From Marinomonas mediterranea MMB-1 (GTDB lineage Bacteria > Pseudomonadota > Gammaproteobacteria > Pseudomonadales > Marinomonadaceae), in NCBI RefSeq assembly GCF_000192865.1, contig NC_015276.1:1798001-1862000 (forward strand): DNA of 64,000 nucleotides. Direction: 5' to 3'. The position numbers and the translations under genes were made by a program. Below are positions 1 to 8,937 of the stretch, piece after piece. How positions within the stretch are numbered: position 1 is the stretch's first letter; each line of letters opens with the position of its first letter. Under the pieces are notes generated by a model. The model had not been told where the DNA came from and ran no database searches. It saw nothing but the letters and a program-made list of their open reading frames with translations.

Positions 1-623
1 AAGTCGCCCATCAGTTCTCCCCACACTTTGTCATTGTAATCCCACATGTCTGTGTGAATGATGCCGGGGCAAATGGAGTTGACGGTGATGTGGTCGGCTG
101 CGACTTCTTTCGCTAAGCTCTGAGTTAACCCCATAGCACCAAATTTACTGGCCGCGTAGTGAGGGGTGTAAATAAAACCTTCTCTTGCTTGCCCTGAGGC
201 CGTGTTTATCAAACGGCCACCTTGGCCTGCTAGCTTCATGTAATAAATGGCTTCTTTGCAGCAGAAGAACATGCCTTTTGTGTTCACGTCTAGCGTAATG
301 TCCCAATCTTTTTCGGTGACTTCTTCAAGTTTGGATATGCGGATCACCCCTGCGTTTTGAACCGAGACATCGATTGACCCCATTCTTTCGTAAGCACTTT
401 TGTAGAAGCTTTTTATGGACGCTACATTACCAACATCACATTGCATAAATTGAACGATCTGCGTTGGATACTGTTCCTTCAGTTGTATTACTGTTTCATC
501 GTAATTTTGGTCGATCGTGCCGACAACGACGTTGTGTCCATCCTGTAAAAAACGCTCTGTAATGCCTAATCCTATGCCTTTGTTACCTCCGCATACGACT
601 ACATTTTTGACGTCAGTGTGCAT
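1..623 (-). CDS. Short-chain dehydrogenase/reductase (SDR), C-terminus off the window
   Basis: Translation of the minus strand from ATG at 623 gives a classical SDR: a nucleotide-binding loop CGGNKGIGLG near residues 9-18, an acidic CDV around residue 65, QNAG in place of the usual NNAG, an NTASG catalytic serine region and a YAASK active-site pair. About 207 residues are visible and the gene runs off the left edge, so roughly 40-50 residues are missing. It should oxidise an alcohol or polyol with NAD(P)+. It is divergent from the ribose-type ABC operon that starts at 885, so it may supply a further redox step in the same sugar or polyol pathway. The first glycine motif starts with Cys instead of Thr, which is tolerated in the family. 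The substrate cannot be read from the sequence. Confidence 0.85.
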   Translation of the reverse strand, partial: MHTDVKNVVVCGGNKGIGLGITERFLQDGHNVVVGTIDQNYDETVIQLKEQYPTQIVQFMQCDVGNVASIKSFYKSAYERMGSIDVSVQNAGVIRISKLEEVTEKDWDITLDVNTKGMFFCCKEAIYYMKLAGQGGRLINTASGQAREGFIYTPHYAASKFGAMGLTQSLAKEVAADHITVNSICPGIIHTDMWDYNDKVWGELMGD

Positions 624-884
624 GGTTCGCTCCATTTTTTGTTTTATTTTATGAGTAAGGGTTCTAAAAACGATCTGTATTTTTCACGTTTAATCTTTCG
701 AGTTTTTAGACTTTTATTGGCAAATTGAAGTTTCCTGTTTTTTTATCATCCCATAAGTTGACAAATAATAGAGTACAAACCAGAATGTTTAAAGAATAAA
801 AATACCTGATTGAATAAATATTCAGTCGCAACATTATAGAGCGTTAAAATAAAAAATATTAAACGCCTTTTAGGAGTGATATCC
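624..884. promoter_or_regulatory. Divergent promoter region with a spaced 9-bp inverted repeat
   Basis: This 261-bp AT-rich spacer separates the minus-strand SDR from the plus-strand ABC operon and must hold both promoters. TCTAAAAAC at 663-671 and its exact complement GTTTTTAGA at 702-710 form an inverted repeat with 30 bp between the arms. That could be a paired operator for the SorC-type regulator at 8938-9885, but no known operator consensus was matched. Confidence 0.35.
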
Positions 885-1859
885 ATGATGCGAAGCCGAC
901 AAGGTGCTCCATTATCTCTTGGTGGTACGTCTTTCTCATTCATCAGTGGTTCAACAGGCCCGTTGATTGGCTTGTTACTACTGTGTGCTTTCCTTTCTTT
1001 CTCAACAGAATCTTTTTTCTCACTAAGAAACTTCGTCAACATTCTCGATCAGATTACGGTTCTTGGCATCCTTGCGGTGGGAATGACGTTTGTCATTTTG
1101 ATTGGCGGAATCGATTTGTCGGTGGGCTCGGTGCTTGCGCTGGCTGGAATGGTGATGGGGTATCTCGCTAAAGAAGCGGGGTGGCCGATGGGATCTGCCA
1201 TCTTGTTTGGATTAATCGTCGCCGGTATGGCGGGATTGGTCTCTGGTTTACTCATCGCATTCTTTCGGGTGCCTGCGTTTATAGCGACGCTTGCAATGAT
1301 GTCCGCCGCGCGTGGATTAGCCAATATGGTGACAGACGGTCATCAAATCATCAGTTTTCCTATTTGGTTTAACTTAATGGCGGTGATTCGTTATGGCGGT
1401 GTCATCACCATAACGGTTGGCATCATGTTAGCGATTTTCTTAATCTGCTGGGCGTATCTTAAATTTACGTCAGGCGGCCGCAGCTTGTACGCGATTGGTG
1501 GAAACGCTGAGGTTGCTCGTTTAGCGGGAATCAAAGTTAAGCTGCATACCGTTGGCGTCTATGTATTTGCCGCTGTGTTGTCAGGTGTGGCGGGAGTGTT
1601 ACTCGGCGCACGATTAGATTCGGTTCAGCCTCAAGCGGGTGTGTCTTATGAATTAGATGCCATTGCCGCAGTGGTGATCGGTGGTACGAGCCTATCAGGT
1701 GGTACGGGAAGCTTAGTCGGAACCATTATCGGCGTGTTGATCATTGGTGTCTTGAGAAACGGTTTGAATTTACTTGGCGTCTCTCCCTTCATGCAGCAAG
1801 TTGTGATTGGTTTTGTGATCGCTTTGGCGGTCGCAATTGAAGCGCTAAAAAAACGTTAA
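885..1859 (+). CDS. Sugar ABC transporter permease, RbsC family
   Basis: This 324-residue hydrophobic protein has about eight to ten membrane segments and the permease signatures of the ribose/xylose/galactose family (GIDLSVGS near residue 85, the GGNAEVARLAGI cytoplasmic loop near residue 205, and GGTSLSGGTGS near residue 270). It forms the membrane channel for the binding protein at 2034 and the ATPase at 3165. The start was placed at ATG 885 because the upstream in-frame GTG at 876 overlaps the TAGGAG ribosome site at 871-876. A permease gene placed first, ahead of the binding protein and ATPase, differs from the usual rbsACB order. The family is certain; the transported sugar is not known. 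Confidence 0.9.
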   Translation: MMRSRQGAPLSLGGTSFSFISGSTGPLIGLLLLCAFLSFSTESFFSLRNFVNILDQITVLGILAVGMTFVILIGGIDLSVGSVLALAGMVMGYLAKEAGWPMGSAILFGLIVAGMAGLVSGLLIAFFRVPAFIATLAMMSAARGLANMVTDGHQIISFPIWFNLMAVIRYGGVITITVGIMLAIFLICWAYLKFTSGGRSLYAIGGNAEVARLAGIKVKLHTVGVYVFAAVLSGVAGVLLGARLDSVQPQAGVSYELDAIAAVVIGGTSLSGGTGSLVGTIIGVLIIGVLRNGLNLLGVSPFMQQVVIGFVIALAVAIEALKKR

Positions 1860-2033
1860 AAAACGAATTTTATCATTGGCTTTTTAAGTAGCCATGCAGG
1901 GCGGATGTGATCTAAGCAAACCTTCGCCAATAGAAGACCAACCGACGAGTTTGAGTGTCGGATATCCTTAGAACCCGCAATTTTGTCGTACGCGGATTTT
2001 AATAAAAATAAAAACGTAGGAGGGTTGTACCCG

Positions 2034-2963
2034 ATGAAGATCCAAAAATTGTTATTAGCTGGTGCTGTTGCTACTTCATTTGTTGCTGGTGGAGCGAGTG
2101 CCGCTGAAGTCACGAAAATTGGCTTAGCTGTACCTAACCTTTCAGCAAACTATTTTATCCAAATTAAGGAGTCGGTAGAGGAGTACGCAAGTAAAAAGGG
2201 AATTAAGGTTATCACGGTAAATGCAAACGATGACAGCTCGACTCAGGTCAGTCAGGTCCAAGATTTGATGACACAGAACATCGATGCGTTCTTATACATC
2301 CCTGCGGGTGCGGCTGCAGCGACTGTACCTCCTCGTTTAGCGCGTAGAGCGGGTATTCCGGTTGTCAATGTTGACCGAAATGCAGAAACGGAACCGGGTG
2401 ATACTTTTATTGCTGGGGAAGGCGTGAAGTCTGCTTATAAAGTATGTAGTCACATCATCGACCTTGCGGGTGGTAAGGGCGAGATGATTATGATCCACGG
2501 GCAAAAAGGGGTGACACCTGAGGTTAACCGTACTAAAGGTTGTAATCAGGCCATCGCTGAAAATCCCGGCGTTAAATTAGTTGCGGATCAATGGAGTGAG
2601 CGTTGGTCACAGGATGAAGGTTTCTCAATCGCTCAAAACTTATTGCAAGCCTATCCTAATGTAAATTTGGTGTTTGGTCAGGCAGATGGTTTGGCGATGG
2701 GGGCTGCAAAGGCTGTTGCTGCATCGGGTGCAGATCATAGAATCTTTGTCGGTGGCTATGATGGCGATACGGGTGCATTAAAAGCCATTAAACAAGGCGT
2801 GTTTGATGTAACTGCAACTCAAAGTACACGTGCTATGGGACGTTTAGCGGTGGATTCTGCAATCAAACTTGCTGCTGGCGGAATGGTTCCAAAAGAGCAA
2901 ATTATCGACGCTGTGCTGACGACTTCTGCAAACGTAGATGCGTTTATTAGCGATCACCCATAA
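2034..2963 (+). CDS. Periplasmic sugar-binding protein, RbsB-like
   Basis: The 309-residue product has an export signal (MKIQKLLLAGAVATSF, likely cleaved after GASA) followed by a type I periplasmic binding fold. The start IGLAVPNLSANYF and the hinge region GQADGLAMGAAKAV are typical of Peripla_BP_4 sugar receptors. It captures the substrate and presents it to the permease and ATPase of the same operon. ATG 2034 was chosen because a strong AGGAGGG lies at 2018-2024 and the signal peptide starts there; an upstream in-frame extension lacks both. It is separated by 174 bp from the permease gene, so it may have its own promoter. Sugar specificity is not readable. Confidence 0.9.
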   Translation: MKIQKLLLAGAVATSFVAGGASAAEVTKIGLAVPNLSANYFIQIKESVEEYASKKGIKVITVNANDDSSTQVSQVQDLMTQNIDAFLYIPAGAAAATVPPRLARRAGIPVVNVDRNAETEPGDTFIAGEGVKSAYKVCSHIIDLAGGKGEMIMIHGQKGVTPEVNRTKGCNQAIAENPGVKLVADQWSERWSQDEGFSIAQNLLQAYPNVNLVFGQADGLAMGAAKAVAASGADHRIFVGGYDGDTGALKAIKQGVFDVTATQSTRAMGRLAVDSAIKLAAGGMVPKEQIIDAVLTTSANVDAFISDHP

Positions 2964-2983
2964 CTTCTAAGTTATTGGGCTCT

Positions 2984-3012
2984 ACTGGCAGCTATTTGAT
3001 ATGGCTGCCAGT
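2984..3012 (+). other. Intergenic RNA hairpin after the binding-protein gene
   Basis: ACTGGCAGC at 2984-2992 and GCTGCCAGT at 3004-3012 form a perfect 9-bp stem with an 11-nt loop. It has no T-tract, so it is more likely a message-stabilising or attenuating hairpin than a full terminator. That would fit the usual need for more binding protein than ATPase. Confidence 0.5.
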
Positions 3013-3164
3013 CAGTCTCTCTAGTTGATGAAGGTTTTAAAACCTAGCGTAATTTCAAATCACAAGACAGTCGAACGAATGGCTCGGTGAGAGACTGCAT
3101 AACTTAAACGACGAAAGTTCTTTTGCAATGGATAAGTTTGCAAAGGATAAGAGAGAAGCCTGTT

Positions 3165-4661
3165 ATGACAGTGAACAACAAACCCATACTCACGTTGCGA
3201 AATATCCGGAAGAGCTTTGGTCCAACTGAAGTGTTACATGGGGTGGATCTTGAGGTTTATCCGGGCGAAGTCGTTGCTTTTTTAGGTGAAAATGGTGCAG
3301 GCAAGTCGACAACATCCAATATTATTGCAGGCGGATTTCATCAAACGTCTGGTGAGATGACTTGGTTGGGTGAACCGTATGCGCCAAACAGCCCGCGTGA
3401 AGCGATCAACCAAGGCCTCGTATTGATTCATCAGGAACTACGATTATTAGAGCATTTGTCAGTTGCAGAAAATGTGTTTATCGGTAGGTGGCCGGGAGCG
3501 GGCGGCATCATTAGTCGAAAAAAGATGGAAGAAGAAGCTCAGCTTCAAATCGATAAACTTGGGTTAACGGTCTCTCCCTCCTCTTTAGTAAGAGGTTTGT
3601 CGACGGCCAATCAACAGCTAATAGAGATTGCCAAAGCGCTGGCATTGAATGCCAAATTGCTGATTCTCGATGAGCCAACTGCTGCGCTTGGCGGCGCTGA
3701 AACAGAGCTGTTGTTTCAGCAGATTGAGCGTTTGAAGGCCGAAGGTGTTGGAATTATCTATATCTCTCACCGATTGGAAGAAATACGAAAAGTAGCTGAC
3801 CGGATTGTCGTCATGCGCGATGGCGATTGCGTTAAGCAGTTTGATTCTGCGGATATTCCCGTTAAAACCTTGGTAGAGAGCATGGTGGGGCGTGACCTTG
3901 ATCGCATGTTCCCTGCGATTCCAACGCCATCCGAAGAGATTAGTTTGGAAGTAAAACAACTCTCTTCACCGAGTGGTCGTTTTAGCGATATTAATTTCGC
4001 GGTGAAAAAAGGCGAAATATTTGGTATTGCAGGTTTGATTGGCGCGGGTCGTACTGAAGTGGTACGAGCTATTACAGGGGCGGATCCTATTGCCTCCGGG
4101 AAAGTGATTCTTGATGGTGTTGAAATTACGCCGAAAACACCAACGCGTTCTATAGAAAGTGGCGTTGTGTTGGTACCAGAAGATCGAAAACTACAGGGCT
4201 TAGTGCTTGATCACTCCATTGAAGACAACATTGCGTACGCTAATTTGTCGACTATTTCTCAGTTGGGAGTTCTGAACCCGAGGCGTATTAAAAAATATGC
4301 GAAGGACGGAATCGCACGTTTTGGCGTAAAAGGAACAGGTACTCAAAATGCGGGCGAAATGTCAGGCGGCAACCAGCAAAAAGTGATACTCGCAAAGTGG
4401 TTGGCAAAAGACCCAAAAGTTGTGGTTTTAGATGAACCAACAAGAGGGATAGACGTGGGTGCTCGATCTGCGATATACGAGATTATTGTTGAGTTAGCCC
4501 AGAAAGGCATTGCTGTGATTGTGGTTAGCTCTGATCTTGAAGAAGTGTTGGGTATATCGAACCGCATAATTGTCATGGCAGAAGGCAAAATGACGGGAAT
4601 ACTTAACCGAGAAGACGCAAACGACGTGTCGGTCATGGAACTGGCAACGGCGTTTGGATAA
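3165..4661 (+). CDS. Sugar ABC transporter ATPase with two nucleotide-binding domains, RbsA/MglA family
   Basis: The 498-residue protein contains two ABC ATPase domains. The first (about residues 8-235) has Walker A GENGAGKST and a degenerate signature LSTANQQ, with Walker B LLILDEPTAAL. The second (about 255-498) lacks a standard Walker A but keeps LSGGNQQ-type signature MSGGNQQK and DEPTRGIDVG. This asymmetry is usual for the RbsA/MglA/XylG group, in which one site is catalytically weak. ATG 3165 was chosen because GAGAGAAG precedes it; a TTG 42 nt upstream is in frame but adds nothing conserved. It energises uptake through the permease at 885 and binding protein at 2034. Confidence 0.92.
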   Translation: MTVNNKPILTLRNIRKSFGPTEVLHGVDLEVYPGEVVAFLGENGAGKSTTSNIIAGGFHQTSGEMTWLGEPYAPNSPREAINQGLVLIHQELRLLEHLSVAENVFIGRWPGAGGIISRKKMEEEAQLQIDKLGLTVSPSSLVRGLSTANQQLIEIAKALALNAKLLILDEPTAALGGAETELLFQQIERLKAEGVGIIYISHRLEEIRKVADRIVVMRDGDCVKQFDSADIPVKTLVESMVGRDLDRMFPAIPTPSEEISLEVKQLSSPSGRFSDINFAVKKGEIFGIAGLIGAGRTEVVRAITGADPIASGKVILDGVEITPKTPTRSIESGVVLVPEDRKLQGLVLDHSIEDNIAYANLSTISQLGVLNPRRIKKYAKDGIARFGVKGTGTQNAGEMSGGNQQKVILAKWLAKDPKVVVLDEPTRGIDVGARSAIYEIIVELAQKGIAVIVVSSDLEEVLGISNRIIVMAEGKMTGILNREDANDVSVMELATAFG

Positions 4662-4694
4662 CTTCTTCTAACGGACGATTTGATGAGGAAAGGT

Positions 4695-5483
4695 ATGCAA
4701 GATTTTAGTGTAAATGCGGCGAAATTGTTCGACCTTACGGGACGTGTTGCGTTTGTAACGGGTGCCGGAAGCGGTATTGGTCAGTGTATTGCTCATGCTT
4801 TGGCCAGTGCTGGCGCAAAAGTAACCTGCTTTGATATGCGAGAAGACGGTGGCTTGAGTGAGACACTTAAAAGCATCCAAAGTATCGGTGGAGAAGCAAT
4901 AGCCTGCACTGGTGATGTATGTGATGTGGCGTCTTTGGAAGCGGCGATTTCACAAACAGAGATAGCATTCGGTCGGCTTGATATCGCTGTTAATGCAGCA
5001 GGGATCGCAAATGCAAATCCTGCGCTGGCAATGGAGCCTGTACAGTGGCAAAAAGTCATTGATATTAATCTAACGGGCGTTTGGAATTCGTGTAAAGCGG
5101 AAGCGGCATTGATGGAAAAAAGCGGCGGAGGTTCCATTGTCAATATTGGTTCTATGTCAGGTGTGATTGTTAACCGAGGCTTAGAGCAAGCTCACTACAA
5201 TACGTCTAAAGCGGGGGTCATTCATATGACAAAAAGCTTGGCGATGGAGTGGGTGGATAAAAAGATTCGTGTGAATTCGATTAGCCCTGGGTACACGGCA
5301 ACGCCGATGAATACGAGGCCGGAAATGGTTCATCAGACAAGAGAATTTGAAAGTCAAACCCCAATGGGGCGAATGGCGAGAGTGGATGAAATGGCTGGCC
5401 CAGCGATCTTTCTTGCTTCTGATGCGGCGTCCTATTGTACAGGTGTGGACCTTTTGGTTGATGGTGGCTTTGTCTGCTGGTAA
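4695..5483 (+). CDS. SDR family oxidoreductase in the sugar operon
   Basis: The 262-residue protein has TGAGSGIGQ (near residue 24), NAAG (near 108), an SMSG serine and YNTSK catalytic pair (near 170), and ends in a typical VDGGF loop. It is probably an NAD(P)-dependent polyol or sugar dehydrogenase. It sits 33 nt after the ABC ATPase and before the split transketolase and kinase genes, so it most simply oxidises an imported polyol to a ketose or acts on a later intermediate. Starts at TTG 4680 and ATG 4683 are possible, but ATG 4695 has GAGG at a good distance. A strong hairpin terminator follows at once. Confidence 0.88.
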   Translation: MQDFSVNAAKLFDLTGRVAFVTGAGSGIGQCIAHALASAGAKVTCFDMREDGGLSETLKSIQSIGGEAIACTGDVCDVASLEAAISQTEIAFGRLDIAVNAAGIANANPALAMEPVQWQKVIDINLTGVWNSCKAEAALMEKSGGGSIVNIGSMSGVIVNRGLEQAHYNTSKAGVIHMTKSLAMEWVDKKIRVNSISPGYTATPMNTRPEMVHQTREFESQTPMGRMARVDEMAGPAIFLASDAASYCTGVDLLVDGGFVCW

Positions 5484-5490
5484 CGCAAAT

Positions 5491-5530
5491 TTTAAAAAAA
5501 CACAGCGCTTAGACGCGTGTGTTTTTTTAA
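5491..5530. terminator. Rho-independent terminator inside the sugar gene cluster
   Basis: An A-tract and AAAAAAACACAGCG pair with CGCGTGTGTTTTTTT around a short loop, giving a stem of about 13 bp with one bulge and a T-tract on the plus strand; the A-tract makes it possibly bidirectional. It lies between the SDR and the transketolase genes, so transcription is likely to be partly split there. Confidence 0.75.
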
Positions 5531-5593
5531 AATCTATGAATAAATATTCTTGATGGAAAATAAATTCCTGATGGTTTGCTGATAGGAGGATTT

Positions 5594-6424
5594 ATGAATC
5601 CTTTTCAATTGAGTATCGACGAGTTAGAGAAGAAAGCTCGATCGATAAGGCGAAAAATTATACGGTTGAATGCTGGTAGCCCAGCAGGTGGGCATACTGG
5701 TGCAGACTTGTCTCAAGTTGAAATTGTCACTGCTTTGTACTTTCGTATATTGAATTGCGCACCGGATCGGACAGCGGACGATGATCGTGACATTTACATT
5801 CAATCCAAAGGTCATGCGGCAGGTGGTTACTATTGCTGTCTCGCGGAAGCCGGCTATTTTTCCCCCGATTGGTTACCTACCTATCAGCACAATGATTCAC
5901 ACTTGCCCGGGCATCCTGTTAGGCAAAAGACGCCCGGTGTTGAGCTGAATACCGGAGCATTAGGCCATGGCTTACCCGTAGCAGTTGGCATGGCATTAGC
6001 GGCAAAACGTGACGGTAGCGCTAAAAAAGTGTTTGTTTTAACAGGTGATGGCGAGTTAGCAGAAGGCAGTAATTGGGAAGCGGCGCTAGTAGCTGCGCAT
6101 TATCAGCTTGATAACCTCATTGTGATCAATGATAAAAATAGCCTGCAACTCGCGGGTGCGACGCAAGACATTATGAAGACAGATCCGTTAGAAGATAAGT
6201 GGAAAGCTTTTGGTCTTAACGTCACCCATTGTGAGGGGAACGACTTAAGCTCCGTGGTAAACACGTTGGAAAGTTTAAAAGCCGAGGGCAGCCCCAACGT
6301 CGTGATTGCCAATACGGTGAAAGGGGCGGGTGTGTCGTTTATTGCAGGTCGTCCTGAGTGGCATCATCGCGTACCAAAAGGCGATGAAGTTGAACGTGCA
6401 TTAAAGGAGCTTGAAGATGTCTAA
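5594..6424 (+). CDS. Transketolase, N-terminal (thiamine diphosphate pyrophosphate-binding) subunit
   Basis: The 276-residue protein matches the N-terminal third of transketolase. It carries SPAGGHTGADLS near the start, the cofactor motif GDGELAEGSNWEAAL (about residue 150) followed by NDKNSLQL where an Asn completes the metal site, and SKGHAAGGYY. Together with the next gene it makes a full transketolase, as in archaea and several sugar-degradation operons. It transfers a two-carbon unit from a ketose phosphate to an aldose phosphate. ATG 5594 follows AGGAGG at 5584-5589. Its stop overlaps the start of the next gene, so the two subunits are translationally coupled. Confidence 0.93.
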   Translation: MNPFQLSIDELEKKARSIRRKIIRLNAGSPAGGHTGADLSQVEIVTALYFRILNCAPDRTADDDRDIYIQSKGHAAGGYYCCLAEAGYFSPDWLPTYQHNDSHLPGHPVRQKTPGVELNTGALGHGLPVAVGMALAAKRDGSAKKVFVLTGDGELAEGSNWEAALVAAHYQLDNLIVINDKNSLQLAGATQDIMKTDPLEDKWKAFGLNVTHCEGNDLSSVVNTLESLKAEGSPNVVIANTVKGAGVSFIAGRPEWHHRVPKGDEVERALKELEDV

Positions 6425-7355
6425 TAGCGAACATTTTGCCAATATAATGGTTCAGTGTTTTATCGATGCGGTAAAAGCGGGCGTGGATCTTGTTCCTGTG
6501 GTTGCTGACTCGACATCAACGTCTAAAATTAAACCTTTTGTCGCCGAGTTCCCCGATCGCCTTGTGAATGTGGGCATTGCTGAACAAGTGATGGTAGGCA
6601 CCGCAGCAGGGCTTGCATTATCTGGCAAGGTTGCGGCGACTTGTAATGCAGCGCCATTTTTGGTGTCGCGCAGTAACGAGCAAGTGAAAGTTGACGTGTG
6701 CTACAACAATACCAATGTAAAACTGTTTGGGCTTAATTCTGGTGCGAGCTACGGCCCGCTGGCCAGTACTCACCATGCCATTGATGACATCAGCACTATG
6801 CGTGGGTTTGGTAATATACAAATTTTTGCGCCCAGTTGCCCGATTGAATGTAAGCAAATTATAGAGCATGCCATTCGTGAAATGGGCCCAGTTTATATTC
6901 GAATGGATGGTAAAGCATTGCCTGAGTTACACGATACGGATTATCGTTTTGTTCCGGGTGAACCTTCATTGCTAAGAAAGGGAAGTAAAGTGGCTATTTG
7001 TGCCCTCGGATCGGTCGTCCATGAGGCGGTAGCAGCGGCGGATTCTCTTATTGAAGCGGGTCTCGATGTCGCGGTGATCAACGTTTCGTCTATTCGCCCG
7101 CTTAATCGTGAGTTGTTAGGGAACATGTTGTCAGGTATGCCGCATGTCGTCACGGTTGAAGAACACAATATTAACGGTGGGCTAGGTAGCATAGTAGCAG
7201 AAGTGGTTGCTGAACAAGGTTTGAAGTCTCAGTTAACTCGGTTAGGTGTCGCCGATGGCAATTACGCTGCCGCTGGCGATCGATCCTATACGCGTAAAAA
7301 CTTATCCATCGACAGTGCGGGAATTGCATTGGTTTGTCAGAACTTGATGGGGTAA
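6417..7355 (+). CDS. Transketolase, C-terminal subunit
   Basis: The 312-residue protein contains the central pyrimidine-binding and C-terminal transketolase domains (VADSTSTSK, NVGIAEQVMVGTAAGLA with the conserved catalytic Glu, and VTVEEHNINGGLGS in the C-terminal domain). It is the partner of the gene just upstream, which it overlaps by 8 nt; ATG 6417 has AAGGAG at 6404-6409. Split transketolases that sit beside a kinase and an SDR are known from operons for branched or unusual pentoses, such as the apulose-4-phosphate transketolase AptA/AptB. That assignment is an analogy and not a proof for this operon. Confidence 0.92.
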   Translation: MSNSEHFANIMVQCFIDAVKAGVDLVPVVADSTSTSKIKPFVAEFPDRLVNVGIAEQVMVGTAAGLALSGKVAATCNAAPFLVSRSNEQVKVDVCYNNTNVKLFGLNSGASYGPLASTHHAIDDISTMRGFGNIQIFAPSCPIECKQIIEHAIREMGPVYIRMDGKALPELHDTDYRFVPGEPSLLRKGSKVAICALGSVVHEAVAAADSLIEAGLDVAVINVSSIRPLNRELLGNMLSGMPHVVTVEEHNINGGLGSIVAEVVAEQGLKSQLTRLGVADGNYAAAGDRSYTRKNLSIDSAGIALVCQNLMG

Positions 7356-7416
7356 GCCGTGATTTATTGTCACGTTCGTTAATATCAGTAATAAAGTGAA
7401 TACAGCGAGAGAGTTG

Positions 7417-8898
7417 ATGCGAAAGGTCATTTTGGCAATAGATGAAGGTACAACGAATGTTAAGTCCTTACTTATGGATAAGCAGGGTGATGTGATTGGT
7501 AAGGGTTCTTCCCCTTTATCTATTAATTACCCTTCTGCGGGGCTTGTTGAGCAAGATCCGCTTGAAATGATCGAAAGAGTGAAAGCATCAATTGAACTTG
7601 CGTTGAAATCCACCGCTGAGAAAGTGGATATAGAAGCCGTTGCTATTAGCAATCAGCGTGAGTCTGTTCTCTTGTGGGATCGCCAAACAGGGAAGCCGCT
7701 ATCTAATGTGATCAGTTGGCAATGTCGTCGTTCTGAATCTTTATGTGAGTCATTACGCGAAGATGAGATTTTTAGTCAGTATGTTCAATCCGCAACGGGA
7801 TTGACGTTGGATCCTATGTTTCCCGCGACCAAGGTATCCATGGTTTTAAGTCAAATTTCGATGGGCGAAGAACGAGCAGAAAAAGGTGAGATATGCATCG
7901 GTACGATTAACAGTTGGCTGATTTGGAATATGACCGATCAAACATTTGTTACGGATGTTTCTAATGCGTCTCGTACTCAGCTTTTCAATATTCGAAACCT
8001 CGTCTGGGACGCAGAAATTCTGAAGAAACTGCATATTCCTGTAAAAGCATTGCCCGCAGTTGTTGGGTCTTCATGTGTGGTTGGAGTAACTCGTGAATTC
8101 GGTATGTTAAAGGGCGACATTCCTATCGCGTCGCAAGTGGGAGATTCTCATGCTGCTCTTTTCGGCCACGGCGGTTTTAATAAAGGCGTTGTAAAAGCAA
8201 CCTATGGCACCGGTAGCTCTGTGATGGCTGCGATGCCGAAGCTTCCTGCGATTCGTAGTGAAATTAGTACAACGATTGCATGGCAAGACAGTGACCTATT
8301 TTATGGGCTTGAAGGCAACATTACGCATACTGGGTCGGGCATTGATTGGGTTCGACGCATGTTGGGTGTGGAAGACATTGAAGCTATGTGTGAGCTTGCT
8401 GCAGAAGCAGATAAAGATCACTCTGTGTTTTTTGTCCCAGCGTTATCTGGACTCGGTGCGCCGTATTGGGATTTAGATGCAACGGGAATTTTTAGCGGTC
8501 TAAAAAGTGGAACCGAGCGAGCGGACATTGCTCGCGCTGCATTTGAAGCCGTGATTTTTCAGGTGGCCGATGTATTCAATGTGATACAAGAAGAATTACC
8601 TGCGCCGATAGAGTATCTCAGTGTAGACGGAGGTCCCACACTTAATGACTGGTTGATGCAAGCTCAAGCGGATTTACTGGGAGTGACAATAAGACGAGGC
8701 GATGTTGCTGAAGTGTCGGCGATGGGAGCGGGCTTTTTGGCCGGCTTAGAAATAGGTTGGTGGGGTGATAAAGAAGCATTAGCCAGTCTTAAACGTCATG
8801 AAGTATTGTTTGACCCAAAACAAGCGAAGCATGAATACTGGCAAACGCGTTATCTTAGTTGGAAGGCTGCCGTGCTGAAATGCAGGATGCCTTCGTAA
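7417..8898 (+). CDS. FGGY-family carbohydrate kinase
   Basis: The 493-residue protein belongs to the glycerol kinase/xylulokinase superfamily: DEGTTNVKS at residues 8-16 is the phosphate-binding loop, SNQRES a substrate-side motif, GYGTGSS-like YGTGSSVM the adenosine loop, and GLGAPYWDLDATG a family hallmark. It phosphorylates a polyol or ketose with ATP. Being directly downstream of the split transketolase, it probably makes the sugar phosphate that the transketolase cleaves. GTG 7396 is an alternative start, but ATG 7417 aligns better with the family N-terminus and is preceded by GAGAGAG. It is the last gene of the operon and faces the regulator. Confidence 0.9.
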   Translation: MRKVILAIDEGTTNVKSLLMDKQGDVIGKGSSPLSINYPSAGLVEQDPLEMIERVKASIELALKSTAEKVDIEAVAISNQRESVLLWDRQTGKPLSNVISWQCRRSESLCESLREDEIFSQYVQSATGLTLDPMFPATKVSMVLSQISMGEERAEKGEICIGTINSWLIWNMTDQTFVTDVSNASRTQLFNIRNLVWDAEILKKLHIPVKALPAVVGSSCVVGVTREFGMLKGDIPIASQVGDSHAALFGHGGFNKGVVKATYGTGSSVMAAMPKLPAIRSEISTTIAWQDSDLFYGLEGNITHTGSGIDWVRRMLGVEDIEAMCELAAEADKDHSVFFVPALSGLGAPYWDLDATGIFSGLKSGTERADIARAAFEAVIFQVADVFNVIQEELPAPIEYLSVDGGPTLNDWLMQAQADLLGVTIRRGDVAEVSAMGAGFLAGLEIGWWGDKEALASLKRHEVLFDPKQAKHEYWQTRYLSWKAAVLKCRMPS

Positions 8899-8937
8899 CG
8901 AGAGAGCTAAATTGTGAGTCATAGATGATGAGTCGAA

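Noticed and set aside
6941..7192. Minus-strand ORF of 83 residues in the transketolase gene
   Set aside because: It is a shadow of the strongly supported transketolase frame; the composition is not protein-like.
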